From contig JAFQHQ010000158.1 of assembly GCA_017397885.1 (NCBI GenBank), positions 1-64,000 of the forward strand: a stretch of DNA of 64,000 bases, in the 5' to 3' direction. This document shows, one piece after another, positions 17,911-28,118 of the stretch. The notes under the pieces are model-generated. The model had not been told where the DNA came from. It saw nothing but the letters and a program-made list of their open reading frames with translations, and searched no databases. The position numbers and the translations under genes are program-made. How positions within the stretch are numbered: position 1 is the first letter of the stretch; every line of letters starts with the position of its first letter. Source of the stretch: Clostridia bacterium. GTDB taxonomy: Bacteria > Bacillota > Clostridia > UMGS1810.

Positions 17911-20900
17911 AAAGGATAATGTGTTTAATGGTAGTCATTTTATTAGTTTTTGCTTATGTTGATAATTCATCAATAGTATTTGCAAAAACTACAAAGACAG
18001 CTGAAGAAGCGTTAAGTTGGGTTCAGAGTAAGGAAGGAGAATGCGTTGGAGATGGTGAGTGTGTCGCTCTCATTTGGCAATATTATAAAGAATTGGGTTA
18101 TACATCACCGGGAGGGTATGGTAACCAATATGCTACAAATAAAATACCTGAAGGGTTTGGATGGCGTAAAAAAGGTGGTATACCGAATCCGGGTGATATA
18201 TTAATCTATCAAAATGGTCAATATGGTCATGTTGCAATTTATGAATCAAGTAATGTTACATGGCATCAAAGGTATCCTTCAGATTACTATAAGGTTAAAA
18301 GAGTTGAGGGTAATTACAATACAATCGTTTCTGATTATTGGGGCTGTATTCATGTAAACTTTTCAGATTCTTCAAGTATCCACACCCACTCATGGAAAAC
18401 CTCAGCCAACACTGCACATCCTCACCTTGAATACAAATATTGTACATCGTGTAATGACGAGCAATATACCGGAAACCGCTCAACGGTAAAATCATGTGCT
18501 GAGTGTTATCCTGTGGGAAATGTAAATCTGACCCGTTCATTCAACCGTACATCCGGAGAAACAGTGTTCTATCGTAATTCTGTAACCAATGCAACATCAT
18601 ATTCTCTAAAAATATACCGTTCGACATCGGATATATCCGGGACATACAGTCTCTATAGCACACAGAATATGAGTTCTTCAAGTTTGGCAATATCTTTGGG
18701 ACAGGGATATTATTATTATGCTACTTTGGATGCAATAAACTCCAATACAGGCAAAACAAGAAGTACAACCTGCGACAGTTTTCGTATATACAACAGCTAC
18801 ACAGTAAGTTACAATGCTAATGGCGGAACAAATGCTCCGGCTTCGCAGATTAAAATTCAGGATGAAAACCTCATGCTTTCATCGGTAGTTCCTACTCGCA
18901 GTCATTATATTTTTAAGGGGTGGGCTACAAGTAGGAATTCCTTGGATGTACAATATACTGCGGGCAGTGCCTATACCAAAAATGCAAAAGCAACTCTTTA
19001 TGCAGTTTGGGAACCCGAAACTTATGATATTACATTTGATTTAAATGGCGGTAAAGGAACTGTAAACAGCACAACCATAGTATATGGTGATTCGCTGAGA
19101 ATGCCAAATTCGATAATAAGGGAGGGCTATTATCTTCGCGGTTGGTCAACAGGCAAATCATCGGCTGAACCTGAGTTTAAGCTTGGTAAAGACTATGAAT
19201 TGACATCTAACATGACTTTGTATGCAATTTGGGGAGCAAGCAACTGGGGCGGAAGTGTAGCAACAGGCTTTTCCGGCGGTGACGGAAGTGAAGCTGACCC
19301 TTACCGAATTTCAAACGCTTCCGAACTTGCATATCTTGCAAGCATTGTTAACAGTCAGACATCTGCACCTGAATATAAGTATTACATTCTTACCGATAAC
19401 ATTAATCTGAATTATGAGGAATGGCTTCCGATTGGATTAAATGAACTTGAGCATCAATATTTTTGCGGGTCCTTTGACGGAAACGGATATACAATATCAG
19501 ATCTTAGTATAACCTCTGCAAATCATGGTTATATAGGGCTTTTTGGATATGCTAAAAACAGTGAAATAAAAAATCTTACTGTGGCAGGTGAAATATATGG
19601 TCTGTCAACAAGTGACGTACTTTGTGCAGGTAGCTTTGTTGGTTTTTCATATAATACCTCATTTGAAAAATGTCGTGCTTTTTATGTAAATATGTCTGAC
19701 CTCAGTGCAGGTAATTCGACTTTATCTTCTATTGGTTGTATTGTAGGTTATGCAGATGGCGGCAAAATAAATGAATGCTGTGCTGAAAATTCATACATAT
19801 TTCTAAAACAGGGTAGTTTCAACGCCGGTTTAATTGCAGGAAGTGTTAACTGTGGAATTGTAAATTGTTCGGTTGAGTCGGAAGCAGATGAACTTTTTGG
19901 AACAGCAGCAACTGCAGGGAATATTAATATGGGCGGTATCGTTGGTGAATCCTACAGTATAATAGAAATGTGCAGTGTTGATGCGGCATATTTTTCAAAC
20001 ACAGTTAAATCGTCAAATTACAATGTTGGTGGAATTGTTGGTCATGGTGCAGGAATAATAAAATTATGTTCTGTATCTTTTGATAATGGATTAACAAAAA
20101 ATATAGGTAATATATCATATTTAAGCAGTATTGGTGTTTCAGGTGAGAGTGGCACGGTTGGAGGAATAGTAGGTTGTTCTGATGCTAATTCTCAGATTTT
20201 TGATTGCAAGTATGACGGGCAGTCAATTTCTGCGACATCTTCCCTTGGAACTGTATCTGTTGGTGGTCTTGCCGGGAATGTTATTTCCGGCGATAAAATA
20301 ATTGTTCCAAGCGGTCAAACGCTTTCGAGGTTGTATTTGCCTAAAATGAGAGGATATACAGCAACGTGGTATACAGATTCAAAGTTTACTCATAAATATG
20401 ATTTTTCTCAACCAGTTACAGATAATATTTCATTATATGCCAAATGGGAATCCGGTCATGATGAATTACTATCGATATGGGATAATACATCTTCTCAACC
20501 TTATTATGATGAAAGTACAAAAACATATTTAATAACAAAACCATCGGAACTGGCGTGGATTTCAGATGTTACAAATGGTGTAATAACAAGCGGTTCCGTT
20601 TATCCTGAAAAAAGCTCCTTTGAAGGATATTGTATTAAGCTCAGTAATGATATCTATTTAAATGATACCGATGATTGGAAAAACTGGAATATAAAATCAC
20701 CCTCAAATCTTTGGAGAATTATCGGAGCGAATGAAGAAAATGCATTTGCCGGCACATTTGACGGACAAGGATATTCAATAATCGGAATGTACATCAATAA
20801 TGAAAACAGTTCTGCATTGGGACTGTTCGGTTATTCAAACGGAACAATAAAGAATTTGTCAATTCGTGAAAGCTATGGCTACGGTGATACAATTGGTATG

Positions 20901-23354
20901 TTTGTCGGATGCAATAATGGTTTAGTGGCTAACTGCTATAACTATGGTAATTTAATTGCAATAACCGGAGCGGGTGGTATTATTGCAATTAATTATGGAA
21001 GAGTGGAGTTGAGCTTCAACTATGGTGATATTATATCCGATGGTGGCGGCGAGATTGTATCATCCGGAGCTGGCGGTATAGCTTATATATCTGAGTATAT
21101 TGATGATGAAAATGATGGTACAATATATAACTGCGCCAATTATGGGAATATAAAAAGTAATTCTAAGTCTGCGGGTGGCATTGTAAATACTAACAGAGGC
21201 TCTCTTGTTTGCTATTGCGCAAATGAAGGAAGTGTAAATGCACAATATATAGCAGGAGGTATAACTGCATTTAATGATGGTGAAATATATGGTTCATTCA
21301 ATACAGGTAGGGTGAGTGGTGTTACTCATAATGACGAATACCATTACGAAGGAAGCGGTGGTATTGCCGGTGTCAATGCAAACTGTATTGTAAACAGTTA
21401 TAATACCGGTGAAATTATTGGATGTTACAGAGCAGGGGGAATATCCGGCTTAATCACAACAGATGGAGAATACAGTAAGGATTTTCGAATGTTACAATGT
21501 TACAACATCGGTAAAATTTCCGCTACTGCATCGAATGTAACTGAGAGATATTATGGTGGTGTATTCGGAGAAATTAATCACTATAACAAAGATGTGCCTT
21601 TGACAATAAGTTGTTGTTATACTAATGAATATCCAAGATATGGGGAAATATTTTCATACGAAGAATACTATACTATTGGTGCAATGGAAGTAATTGTAAA
21701 TATGAAGGATCCTACGCAGATGCCCGTGATTCATGATAATCCCAATTGGGATACAGATGAAAATATAAATGACGGATATCCTTATTTGTTGTTTGTCGAG
21801 AATGTATATGATTATAACAGGTACAATGTTAATGTGTATGACGGGGCTTTGAATAATAGTATTATTGGCAGAAGCTTTTCTAATGTGGAAGGCATAATCT
21901 ATGGAGAGAGTTCGGACTATAATGCTTTTGTAGGCGGTATCGCAGGATTTAGTAGCGAAAATGAAAACAGCATCGATTTCGGGAAGAATCTTATTGTAAT
22001 TGCTGACAGGATAAGCTCCAAGTCAAAATTGTACGCTTATAGCGGAGATACGATAGGGTTATACAGCGATAACCATGTTTTTGATAATGTTTTTGCGTAT
22101 TCAAGCATTGATTTGACAGCAAATAACCCGCTTATATCGGGAAATGTTAAAACGAATAATCTTGCATCTGCCAGAACTCTTTCGCAGCTAAAGCGTGAAT
22201 CGTTTCTAAAAACGGTTTACGGTCCGAATGTATATCAGTCTCTTAATTATCTTAATGAGGATGAAACTGCAGTATGGGTGGTGGAAGAAGGCAAACTTCC
22301 TGAACTATACTACAATTTATTAAATGACATTAGTATATCTTCGGATGTTGTAAACGGTAGTGTTACAGTGGATAAAACACAGGCTGTTGACGGAGAGCTT
22401 GTTACTGTTACGGCTGTTGCCAATGATGGTTATGTAACAGATAAAATCTATGTTAACGGAGAAGAAATTACCGGTAATACCTTTGAGATGTCAGGAGAAA
22501 GTGTTGTTTACGCAACATTTGCTCCAAAGAAAGCCGAATATGAAGTAAAAGTGACTCAAAGTGACAACGCCTCTGCTTCTTTACTTAATGCCGACAGTGA
22601 AATATCACTTATGTCCGTCGACGAATCAACACTCACTGCGTGTGATGGTGAAGAAATACATGTTAATGTTTCTGCAAACGAAAAATACACGGTTGACGCC
22701 ATATATGTTAATGATGAAATTATTGCAGGTGACAGTTTTATTGTGGATAACAACTCAACCGTATCCCTTTCAGTGTCAAGTATTGACACTGAGGTTTATG
22801 CAGTTACAAATGATGTTGATGTGGTTGGTTCCTTCTATGTAGAGGTCTCCGGTAGTTTGTCAAATGCCGGAGATGATGCAGTGAGATATATTGAATATTG
22901 GGAGAATGATAATTCGGATGAAAAATTTACCACAGAAATTTTGAACGGAGAGGGTGAGTACAGATGTGTACTTTATCCGTTGAAATCAAGCACTGCATAC
23001 AGCTATCGTATGTTGGATTCGGGTGAGATTAAAACATTTACCACATCTGAATATGTTGAGGAAGAACCGGCAGTTTCCCAACCGGTTACAACAACAACCT
23101 TCAAAACCCTTACATCAACATACAAGTTTTATGTTGAAAGCGCCGAGGCACTTTCGCAAGGTCACATAATTGTTGCGGGATATGCTGAAAACGGAAGAAT
23201 GATAAGTTTAGATTACACAGCTTGTGACGGCGATACGTCCTATACAGTAAGTCTGCCGCTTGATCCGGATTTGTATTTCGTCAAAATATATATTTGGGAC
23301 AGCATTAACGGATTAAAACCGTTTTATGTTCCGGAGACATTAATGATGAAATAG
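17907..23354 (+). CDS. giant secreted CHAP/InlB-repeat/GLUG surface protein
   Basis: An 1815-residue protein with a signal peptide (1-26). Domain order: CHAP amidase/endopeptidase domain (about 28-155; nucleophile Cys in GDGECVALIW near 52, His in YGHVAIYE near 107); a Cys-pair segment (TSCNDEQY, SCAECYP); a fibronectin-like domain; two InlB B-repeats (about 298-441; YNANGG, FDLNGG); a GLUG-type beta-helix (FDGNGYTI, GLFGYA; about 451-784); a third InlB-like repeat; a second GLUG block (850-1465); two divergent InlB/Big-type domains (1475-1622); and a C-terminal module ending VKIYIWDSINGLKPF. CHAP domains cleave peptidoglycan cross-links or stems; the rest looks adhesive. No LPXTG or SLH anchor is visible. 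The gene overlaps the upstream membrane-protein gene by four bases. Confidence 0.85.
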   Translation: MKRIMCLMVVILLVFAYVDNSSIVFAKTTKTAEEALSWVQSKEGECVGDGECVALIWQYYKELGYTSPGGYGNQYATNKIPEGFGWRKKGGIPNPGDILIYQNGQYGHVAIYESSNVTWHQRYPSDYYKVKRVEGNYNTIVSDYWGCIHVNFSDSSSIHTHSWKTSANTAHPHLEYKYCTSCNDEQYTGNRSTVKSCAECYPVGNVNLTRSFNRTSGETVFYRNSVTNATSYSLKIYRSTSDISGTYSLYSTQNMSSSSLAISLGQGYYYYATLDAINSNTGKTRSTTCDSFRIYNSYTVSYNANGGTNAPASQIKIQDENLMLSSVVPTRSHYIFKGWATSRNSLDVQYTAGSAYTKNAKATLYAVWEPETYDITFDLNGGKGTVNSTTIVYGDSLRMPNSIIREGYYLRGWSTGKSSAEPEFKLGKDYELTSNMTLYAIWGASNWGGSVATGFSGGDGSEADPYRISNASELAYLASIVNSQTSAPEYKYYILTDNINLNYEEWLPIGLNELEHQYFCGSFDGNGYTISDLSITSANHGYIGLFGYAKNSEIKNLTVAGEIYGLSTSDVLCAGSFVGFSYNTSFEKCRAFYVNMSDLSAGNSTLSSIGCIVGYADGGKINECCAENSYIFLKQGSFNAGLIAGSVNCGIVNCSVESEADELFGTAATAGNINMGGIVGESYSIIEMCSVDAAYFSNTVKSSNYNVGGIVGHGAGIIKLCSVSFDNGLTKNIGNISYLSSIGVSGESGTVGGIVGCSDANSQIFDCKYDGQSISATSSLGTVSVGGLAGNVISGDKIIVPSGQTLSRLYLPKMRGYTATWYTDSKFTHKYDFSQPVTDNISLYAKWESGHDELLSIWDNTSSQPYYDESTKTYLITKPSELAWISDVTNGVITSGSVYPEKSSFEGYCIKLSNDIYLNDTDDWKNWNIKSPSNLWRIIGANEENAFAGTFDGQGYSIIGMYINNENSSALGLFGYSNGTIKNLSIRESYGYGDTIGMFVGCNNGLVANCYNYGNLIAITGAGGIIAINYGRVELSFNYGDIISDGGGEIVSSGAGGIAYISEYIDDENDGTIYNCANYGNIKSNSKSAGGIVNTNRGSLVCYCANEGSVNAQYIAGGITAFNDGEIYGSFNTGRVSGVTHNDEYHYEGSGGIAGVNANCIVNSYNTGEIIGCYRAGGISGLITTDGEYSKDFRMLQCYNIGKISATASNVTERYYGGVFGEINHYNKDVPLTISCCYTNEYPRYGEIFSYEEYYTIGAMEVIVNMKDPTQMPVIHDNPNWDTDENINDGYPYLLFVENVYDYNRYNVNVYDGALNNSIIGRSFSNVEGIIYGESSDYNAFVGGIAGFSSENENSIDFGKNLIVIADRISSKSKLYAYSGDTIGLYSDNHVFDNVFAYSSIDLTANNPLISGNVKTNNLASARTLSQLKRESFLKTVYGPNVYQSLNYLNEDETAVWVVEEGKLPELYYNLLNDISISSDVVNGSVTVDKTQAVDGELVTVTAVANDGYVTDKIYVNGEEITGNTFEMSGESVVYATFAPKKAEYEVKVTQSDNASASLLNADSEISLMSVDESTLTACDGEEIHVNVSANEKYTVDAIYVNDEIIAGDSFIVDNNSTVSLSVSSIDTEVYAVTNDVDVVGSFYVEVSGSLSNAGDDAVRYIEYWENDNSDEKFTTEILNGEGEYRCVLYPLKSSTAYSYRMLDSGEIKTFTTSEYVEEEPAVSQPVTTTTFKTLTSTYKFYVESAEALSQGHIIVAGYAENGRMISLDYTACDGDTSYTVSLPLDPDLYFVKIYIWDSINGLKPFYVPETLMMK

Positions 23355-23422
23355 TACATTTGAGCTGTTGACAGATGAGGACAGTTTGGGTAACTACTTA
23401 TATTATGCCGGTATAAACAGTA

Positions 23423-23466
23423 AAACGTATCTTAAATGATGTTATGTCGTTTGAGATGCGTTTTTT
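23423..23466 (+). terminator. intrinsic terminator after the CHAP gene
   Basis: Fourteen-base stem aaacgtatcttaaa / tttgagatgcgttt with two wobble pairs, then a T run. Closes the 16354-23354 operon. Confidence 0.8.
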
Positions 23467-23505
23467 CTTTGGTATAATTTGCAGTTCAGCCAATTATTCA
23501 CATAC

Positions 23506-23534
23506 TTGACAAAAGTGCACAAATAGTGTATTAT
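23506..23534 (+). promoter_or_regulatory. sigma-A promoter of the topoisomerase pair
   Basis: TTGACA (23506-23511), 17-base spacer, TATTAT (23529-23534), 40 bases before the ATPase-subunit start. Confidence 0.8.
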
Positions 23535-23573
23535 ATATAATTAAGATACTATATATTGGGGTGAATTGAGAAT

Positions 23574-25559
23574 ATGGCAGGAAAGAAAAAAGAATATTCA
23601 AACGAAAGCATATCCCAGCTTAAAGGTGCAGACAGAGTCAGACTGCGCCCTGCTGTTATATTTGGATCCGACGGCATAGAAGGCTGTCAGCATGCTATGT
23701 TTGAGATACTTTCCAACTCTCTTGACGAAGCAAGAGAAGGTCATGGAGATACCATAGAAATAACAAGATTTCTTGACAATTCCATCGAAATAACCGATTA
23801 CGGCAGAGGCGTGCCCGTAGACTATAACCCCGTTGAAGACAGATTTAACTGGGAGCTTGTATACTGCGAGCTCTATGCCGGCGGAAAATATGACAACAAC
23901 TCGGGCTCTAACTATGAATTCAGCCTTGGTCTCAACGGTCTGGGTGCTTGTGCAACCCAGTATTCGTCGGAATATATGGATGTTACGGTCTACCGTGACG
24001 GATTTAAATACGGACTTCACTTTGAAAAAGGTGAAAATGTGGGCGGACTTTCAAAAGAACCTTTTCGCCACAGACACACAATGACAAAAACCAGATGGAA
24101 ACCCGACCTTGATGTTTTCACCGACATTAACATCAGTGCCGAGTTCTATCATGATGTCTTAAAAAAGCAGGCAATTGTAAATAAGGGTATTCTTTTGAGA
24201 TTTAAAAACGAAATTTCAAAAGGTCAGTTTGAAACCACCGACTATAAATATGAAGACGGTATCATCGATTATGTAAAAGAGATTGCAAATGATGATGCCA
24301 TGACCGATGTTAAGTTTGTGGAATGTGAAAGAACAGGTCGTGACCGTGAGGATAAGCCCGACTACAAGGTTAAGCTTTCGGTGGCATTTTGTTTTTCAAA
24401 CAAGGTTAACGCCCTTGAATATTACCACAACTCCAGCTTTCTTGAACACGGCGGTTCTCCCGACAAAGCCGTAACCAATGCTTTTGTATATCAGATTGAT
24501 AAATACATAAAACAAATAGGCAAGTACAACAAGAACGAATCCAAAATTAACTTTAATGATGTTAAAGACTGCCTCATTCTGGTTTCAAATTCGCTCTCTA
24601 CCATGACCAGCTACGAAAACCAGACCAAAAAGGCAATTAACAACAAGTTTATTCAGGAAGCCATGACCGACTTTTTGCGTCATGAGCTTGAAATATATTT
24701 TATTGAAAATAAGGTTGAAGCCGACAAGATTGCCGCTCAGGTTCTTGTTAACAAACGAAGCCGTGAACATGCCGAAAAGGCAAGGGTTAACATTGCAAAA
24801 AAGCTCACCGGCAGCATTGACATCAACAACCGTGTTCAAAAATTTGTGGACTGCCGTACCAAGGATGTTTCCAAGCGTGAGGTCTACATCGTGGAAGGTG
24901 ACTCGGCTCTCGGCTCATGTAAGCAGGGCAGAGACGCCGAATTTCAGGCAATCATGCCGATCAGAGGAAAAATCCTCAACTGTCTTAAAGCAGAGTATGA
25001 CAAGATTTTCAAATCCGATGTCATTGTTGACCTTATGAGGGTTCTCGGTTGCGGTGTTGAAATCAGCTCCAAGCACAACAAGAATCTTTCACTGTTTGAC
25101 ATGGATAACCTCAGATGGGATAAAATCATTATCTGTACCGATGCCGACGTTGACGGATTCCAGATAAGAACTCTTCTTCTTGCAATGATATATCGCCTTG
25201 TTCCCACGCTCATTGATGCAGGAAAGGTGTTCATTGCCGAATCACCGCTTTTTGAAATAAACTGCAAAGGAAAGACATATTTTGCCTACACCGACAAGGA
25301 AAAAGCGGACATCCTAAAAAAATTGGACAACTCAAAATGCACTGTTCAGCGTTCAAAAGGTCTTGGTGAAAACGAACCCGAAATGATGTGGCAGACCACC
25401 ATGAACCCAGAAACAAGACGTCTCATAAAGGTGAGTGCCGAAGATGTTGAACGAACTGCCGAAATGTTTGACCTGCTTTTGGGGGATAACCTTTCAGGCA
25501 GAAAAGACTACATTGCCGAAAACGGTCATCTCTATTTAGAGATGCTTGATCTTAGTTAA
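23574..25559 (+). CDS. parE: type IIA topoisomerase ATPase subunit (ParE/GyrB-like, divergent)
   Basis: A 661-residue subunit with a GHKL ATPase domain (EILSNSLDEA; TDYGRGVPVD; GLNGLGACATQ), transducer, and Toprim domain (YIVEGDSALGSCKQGRDAEF; TDADVDGFQIRTLLL; QRSKGLGENEPEMMW). The usual sequences at these places are E..DN..DEA, DNGRG, GLHGVG, EGDSAGGSA and QRYKGLGE, so several normally fixed positions differ (Ser for Asp before the Asn, Tyr for Asn in DxGRG, Asn for His in GLHG). The catalytic and metal residues themselves are kept. It works with the next gene (14 bases away) to relax or decatenate DNA. Whether it is the organism's main Topo IV or an extra enzyme cannot be told from this window. 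Confidence 0.88.
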   Translation: MAGKKKEYSNESISQLKGADRVRLRPAVIFGSDGIEGCQHAMFEILSNSLDEAREGHGDTIEITRFLDNSIEITDYGRGVPVDYNPVEDRFNWELVYCELYAGGKYDNNSGSNYEFSLGLNGLGACATQYSSEYMDVTVYRDGFKYGLHFEKGENVGGLSKEPFRHRHTMTKTRWKPDLDVFTDINISAEFYHDVLKKQAIVNKGILLRFKNEISKGQFETTDYKYEDGIIDYVKEIANDDAMTDVKFVECERTGRDREDKPDYKVKLSVAFCFSNKVNALEYYHNSSFLEHGGSPDKAVTNAFVYQIDKYIKQIGKYNKNESKINFNDVKDCLILVSNSLSTMTSYENQTKKAINNKFIQEAMTDFLRHELEIYFIENKVEADKIAAQVLVNKRSREHAEKARVNIAKKLTGSIDINNRVQKFVDCRTKDVSKREVYIVEGDSALGSCKQGRDAEFQAIMPIRGKILNCLKAEYDKIFKSDVIVDLMRVLGCGVEISSKHNKNLSLFDMDNLRWDKIIICTDADVDGFQIRTLLLAMIYRLVPTLIDAGKVFIAESPLFEINCKGKTYFAYTDKEKADILKKLDNSKCTVQRSKGLGENEPEMMWQTTMNPETRRLIKVSAEDVERTAEMFDLLLGDNLSGRKDYIAENGHLYLEMLDLS

Positions 25560-25573
25560 GGAGGGAAACGATA

Positions 25574-27745
25574 ATGAATCATACGGACATGAAAATAACC
25601 GATACGCTTCGAGAAAACTATATGCCCTATGCAATGAGCGTTATTATTTCCCGTGCGCTTCCGGAAATTGACGGATTTAAGCCGTCTCACAGAAAGCTTC
25701 TCTACACCATGTACAAAATGAATCTCATCAAGGGTCAGAAAACAAAATCTGCCAATGTGGTTGGTCAGACAATGAAGCTCAACCCCCACGGTGACGGTGC
25801 TATTTATGAAACAATGGTTCGTCTCACAAGAGGTAACGAGTCCCTTCTTCATCCCTTTGTGGATTCAAAGGGTAACTTTGCAAAGCACTATTCCCGTGAC
25901 ATGGCATATGCGGCATCCCGTTACACCGAGGTTAAGCTTGACGAAATCTGTAGTGAAGTTTTTAAAGACATAGACAAAAACACCATAGATTTTATGGATA
26001 ACTATGACGGCACAATGAAAGAGCCGACTCTTTTGCCTGTCACTTTCCCCAACATTTTGGTTAACCCCAATCAGGGTATTGCCGTTGGTATGGCAAACAA
26101 CATTTGTTCCTTTAATCTTTCCGAGGTTTGCAAAACCACAATTGCCTATCTCAAAAATCCAAAATGTGACATTTCAAAAACGCTTCTTGCTCCCGATTTT
26201 TCAACCGGTGCACAAATACTCTATGACAAGGATGCCATCGATCAGATATACAAAACCGGCAGAGGAAGTGTCAAGCTTCGCTCCAAATACCGTCACGACA
26301 AGAAAAACAGCGTAATCGAAATTTTTGAAATACCTTACACAACCACAGCTGAGGCAATAATCGACAAGATTATTGACCTTATCAAAGCGGGAAAAGTCAA
26401 AGAAATAACAGACATTCGTGACGAGTCCGACAAGAGCGGTCTCAAAATTACCCTTGACATCAAAAAGAGCACCGATGTGCCAAAGCTCATGAGCAAGCTC
26501 TTTAAAATGACTTCGCTTGAAGACAGCTTCAGCTGTAACTTCAACATTCTCATCGGCACCGCTCCAAAGGTAATGGGTATTGCAGAAATCCTTGGCCACT
26601 GGACAGATTTCCGCATGGGTTGTATAACAAGAAAAATCAAATATGACATCAACAAGCTCACTCATCGTCTTCACCTTATGGAAGGTCTCAAAAAGATTCT
26701 TTTGGACATCGACAAGGCAATAAAAATCATCCGTGACACCGAAAAAGACGAGGACGTTGTTCCAAATCTTATGAAAGGCTTTGACATTGACGAAATTCAG
26801 GCAGATTTCATCGCCGATATCAAACTTCGTAACCTCAACAAAGAATACATATTAAAACGTATTCAGGATGTTGACGACCTCAATGCAGAGCTTGACCGAC
26901 TTGATGCAATTCTGAAAGATGACGGCGAAATAAAGAAGATTATCATAGACGAACTCAAAGAAATTTCAAAAAAATACGGTCAGGACAGAAAGACCGAGAT
27001 AATTTATGAAGATGAAGTTGAAGTCTTTGACGAAATCGAAAACATTGAAGACTACAACCTGAGAGTGTTTGTGACAGCAGGCGGATATTTAAAGAAAATC
27101 AGCCATGTGTCCCTTCGCTCCAGCGGTGCTCATAAGCTCAAAGAAGAAGACTATATGCTTTGTGAGTGGGATGCCACAAACAAATCGGACCTTATTCTTT
27201 TCAGCGATAAGCAAAATGCCTACAAACTCCGTATGCATGAGATAGCCGATTGTAAAGCGAGCGAATTAGGTCATTATATGCCCAATATTGCCGAAATGGA
27301 ACCCGACGAAAAAATTGTTTTCGCACTTCCGACTCTCGATTATTCGGGTGATCTTCTTTTTGTGTTCGAAAACGGTAAGGGTGCAAGGGTTTCCCTCAAA
27401 TGCTACGAAACAAAAACAAACCGTAAAAAGCTTGTTAATGCATATTACGGCAGGTCAAAGCTTGTGGGTGTTAAATTCCTCCCTCAGGAAGAAGACATTG
27501 TAATTTATTCGTCACTTGACAAAATTGTTATCTTTAATTCATCGCTCATGCAGACCAAAACCACCCGTGACACAATGGGGGTTGCTCTCATGAACATGAA
27601 GAAAAAGAGCACACTTGCAAGAGTGGAATTTTTAAAAGATGTTCAGTTTGCAGACCCCGGCTACTACACCGCCAAAAATATTCCTGCAACGGGCTATTAT
27701 CTTAAAGATGAAGACGGAGAAGATAACCAGCTTAGTTTGTTTTGA
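25574..27745 (+). CDS. parC: type IIA topoisomerase cleavage subunit (ParC/GyrA-like)
   Basis: A 723-residue subunit. The N-terminus has YMPYAMSVIISRALPEIDGFKPSHRKLLY, normal for ParC/GyrA, and the active-site tyrosine lies in MAYAASRYTEVKL (about residue 118), which forms the covalent link to DNA. The breakage-reunion domain extends to about 470, and the C-terminal part (RVFVTAGGYLKKIS, FVFENGKGARVSL) resembles a reduced beta-pinwheel. No GyrA box is visible, so supercoiling activity is unlikely and a Topo IV-like role is favoured. The chain is shorter than most GyrA/ParC. Starts behind aaggaggg and is co-transcribed with the ATPase subunit. Confidence 0.88.
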   Translation: MNHTDMKITDTLRENYMPYAMSVIISRALPEIDGFKPSHRKLLYTMYKMNLIKGQKTKSANVVGQTMKLNPHGDGAIYETMVRLTRGNESLLHPFVDSKGNFAKHYSRDMAYAASRYTEVKLDEICSEVFKDIDKNTIDFMDNYDGTMKEPTLLPVTFPNILVNPNQGIAVGMANNICSFNLSEVCKTTIAYLKNPKCDISKTLLAPDFSTGAQILYDKDAIDQIYKTGRGSVKLRSKYRHDKKNSVIEIFEIPYTTTAEAIIDKIIDLIKAGKVKEITDIRDESDKSGLKITLDIKKSTDVPKLMSKLFKMTSLEDSFSCNFNILIGTAPKVMGIAEILGHWTDFRMGCITRKIKYDINKLTHRLHLMEGLKKILLDIDKAIKIIRDTEKDEDVVPNLMKGFDIDEIQADFIADIKLRNLNKEYILKRIQDVDDLNAELDRLDAILKDDGEIKKIIIDELKEISKKYGQDRKTEIIYEDEVEVFDEIENIEDYNLRVFVTAGGYLKKISHVSLRSSGAHKLKEEDYMLCEWDATNKSDLILFSDKQNAYKLRMHEIADCKASELGHYMPNIAEMEPDEKIVFALPTLDYSGDLLFVFENGKGARVSLKCYETKTNRKKLVNAYYGRSKLVGVKFLPQEEDIVIYSSLDKIVIFNSSLMQTKTTRDTMGVALMNMKKKSTLARVEFLKDVQFADPGYYTAKNIPATGYYLKDEDGEDNQLSLF

Positions 27746-27765
27746 CGCGAAATACATTTATGAAG

Positions 27766-27804
27766 AAATTATCCGGATGTAAATGATTTTACTTGGATAA
27801 TTTT
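27766..27804 (+). terminator. candidate terminator after the topoisomerase pair
   Basis: Stem aaattatcc / ggataattt with an inner gtaaa / tttac pairing and a short T run. AT-rich and weaker than the others in the window. Confidence 0.5.
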
Positions 27805-27822
27805 AGGATGGGTTGATGAATT

Positions 27823-28107
27823 GTGGATAAAAGTATGTTTATAATAGCATTTATCGCGGTAATAAATCTTGTTACGTTTTTCACTTTTGCCCTCGACAAA
27901 CGCGCTGCTCAAAAAGGCAAATGGCGCATAAAGGAAGCAACGCTTTTTTCTCTTGCTGTTCTCGGTGGGGGTCTTGGGGCTTTGCTTGGCATGAAAACAT
28001 TTCATCACAAAACCAAAAAGTTTTGGTTCAAAATTGGTATTCCGCTTATAACAGTTGTGAATATATGGGCTTTTGCATATATTATAATTAAATACAACTT
28101 GCTTTGA
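27823..28107 (+). CDS. DUF1294 small membrane protein
   Basis: A 94-residue protein with two or three membrane helices and the DUF1294 landmarks FALDKRAAQKGKWRIKE and GGGLGALLGMKTFHHKTKK. Function of the family is unknown. It begins at GTG 27823 or ATG 27835; the ribosome binding site is poor, so the start is uncertain. Its stop overlaps the region just before the flavodoxin ribosome binding site. Confidence 0.85.
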   Translation: MDKSMFIIAFIAVINLVTFFTFALDKRAAQKGKWRIKEATLFSLAVLGGGLGALLGMKTFHHKTKKFWFKIGIPLITVVNIWAFAYIIIKYNLL

Positions 28108-28118
28108 AAGGTGATAAC

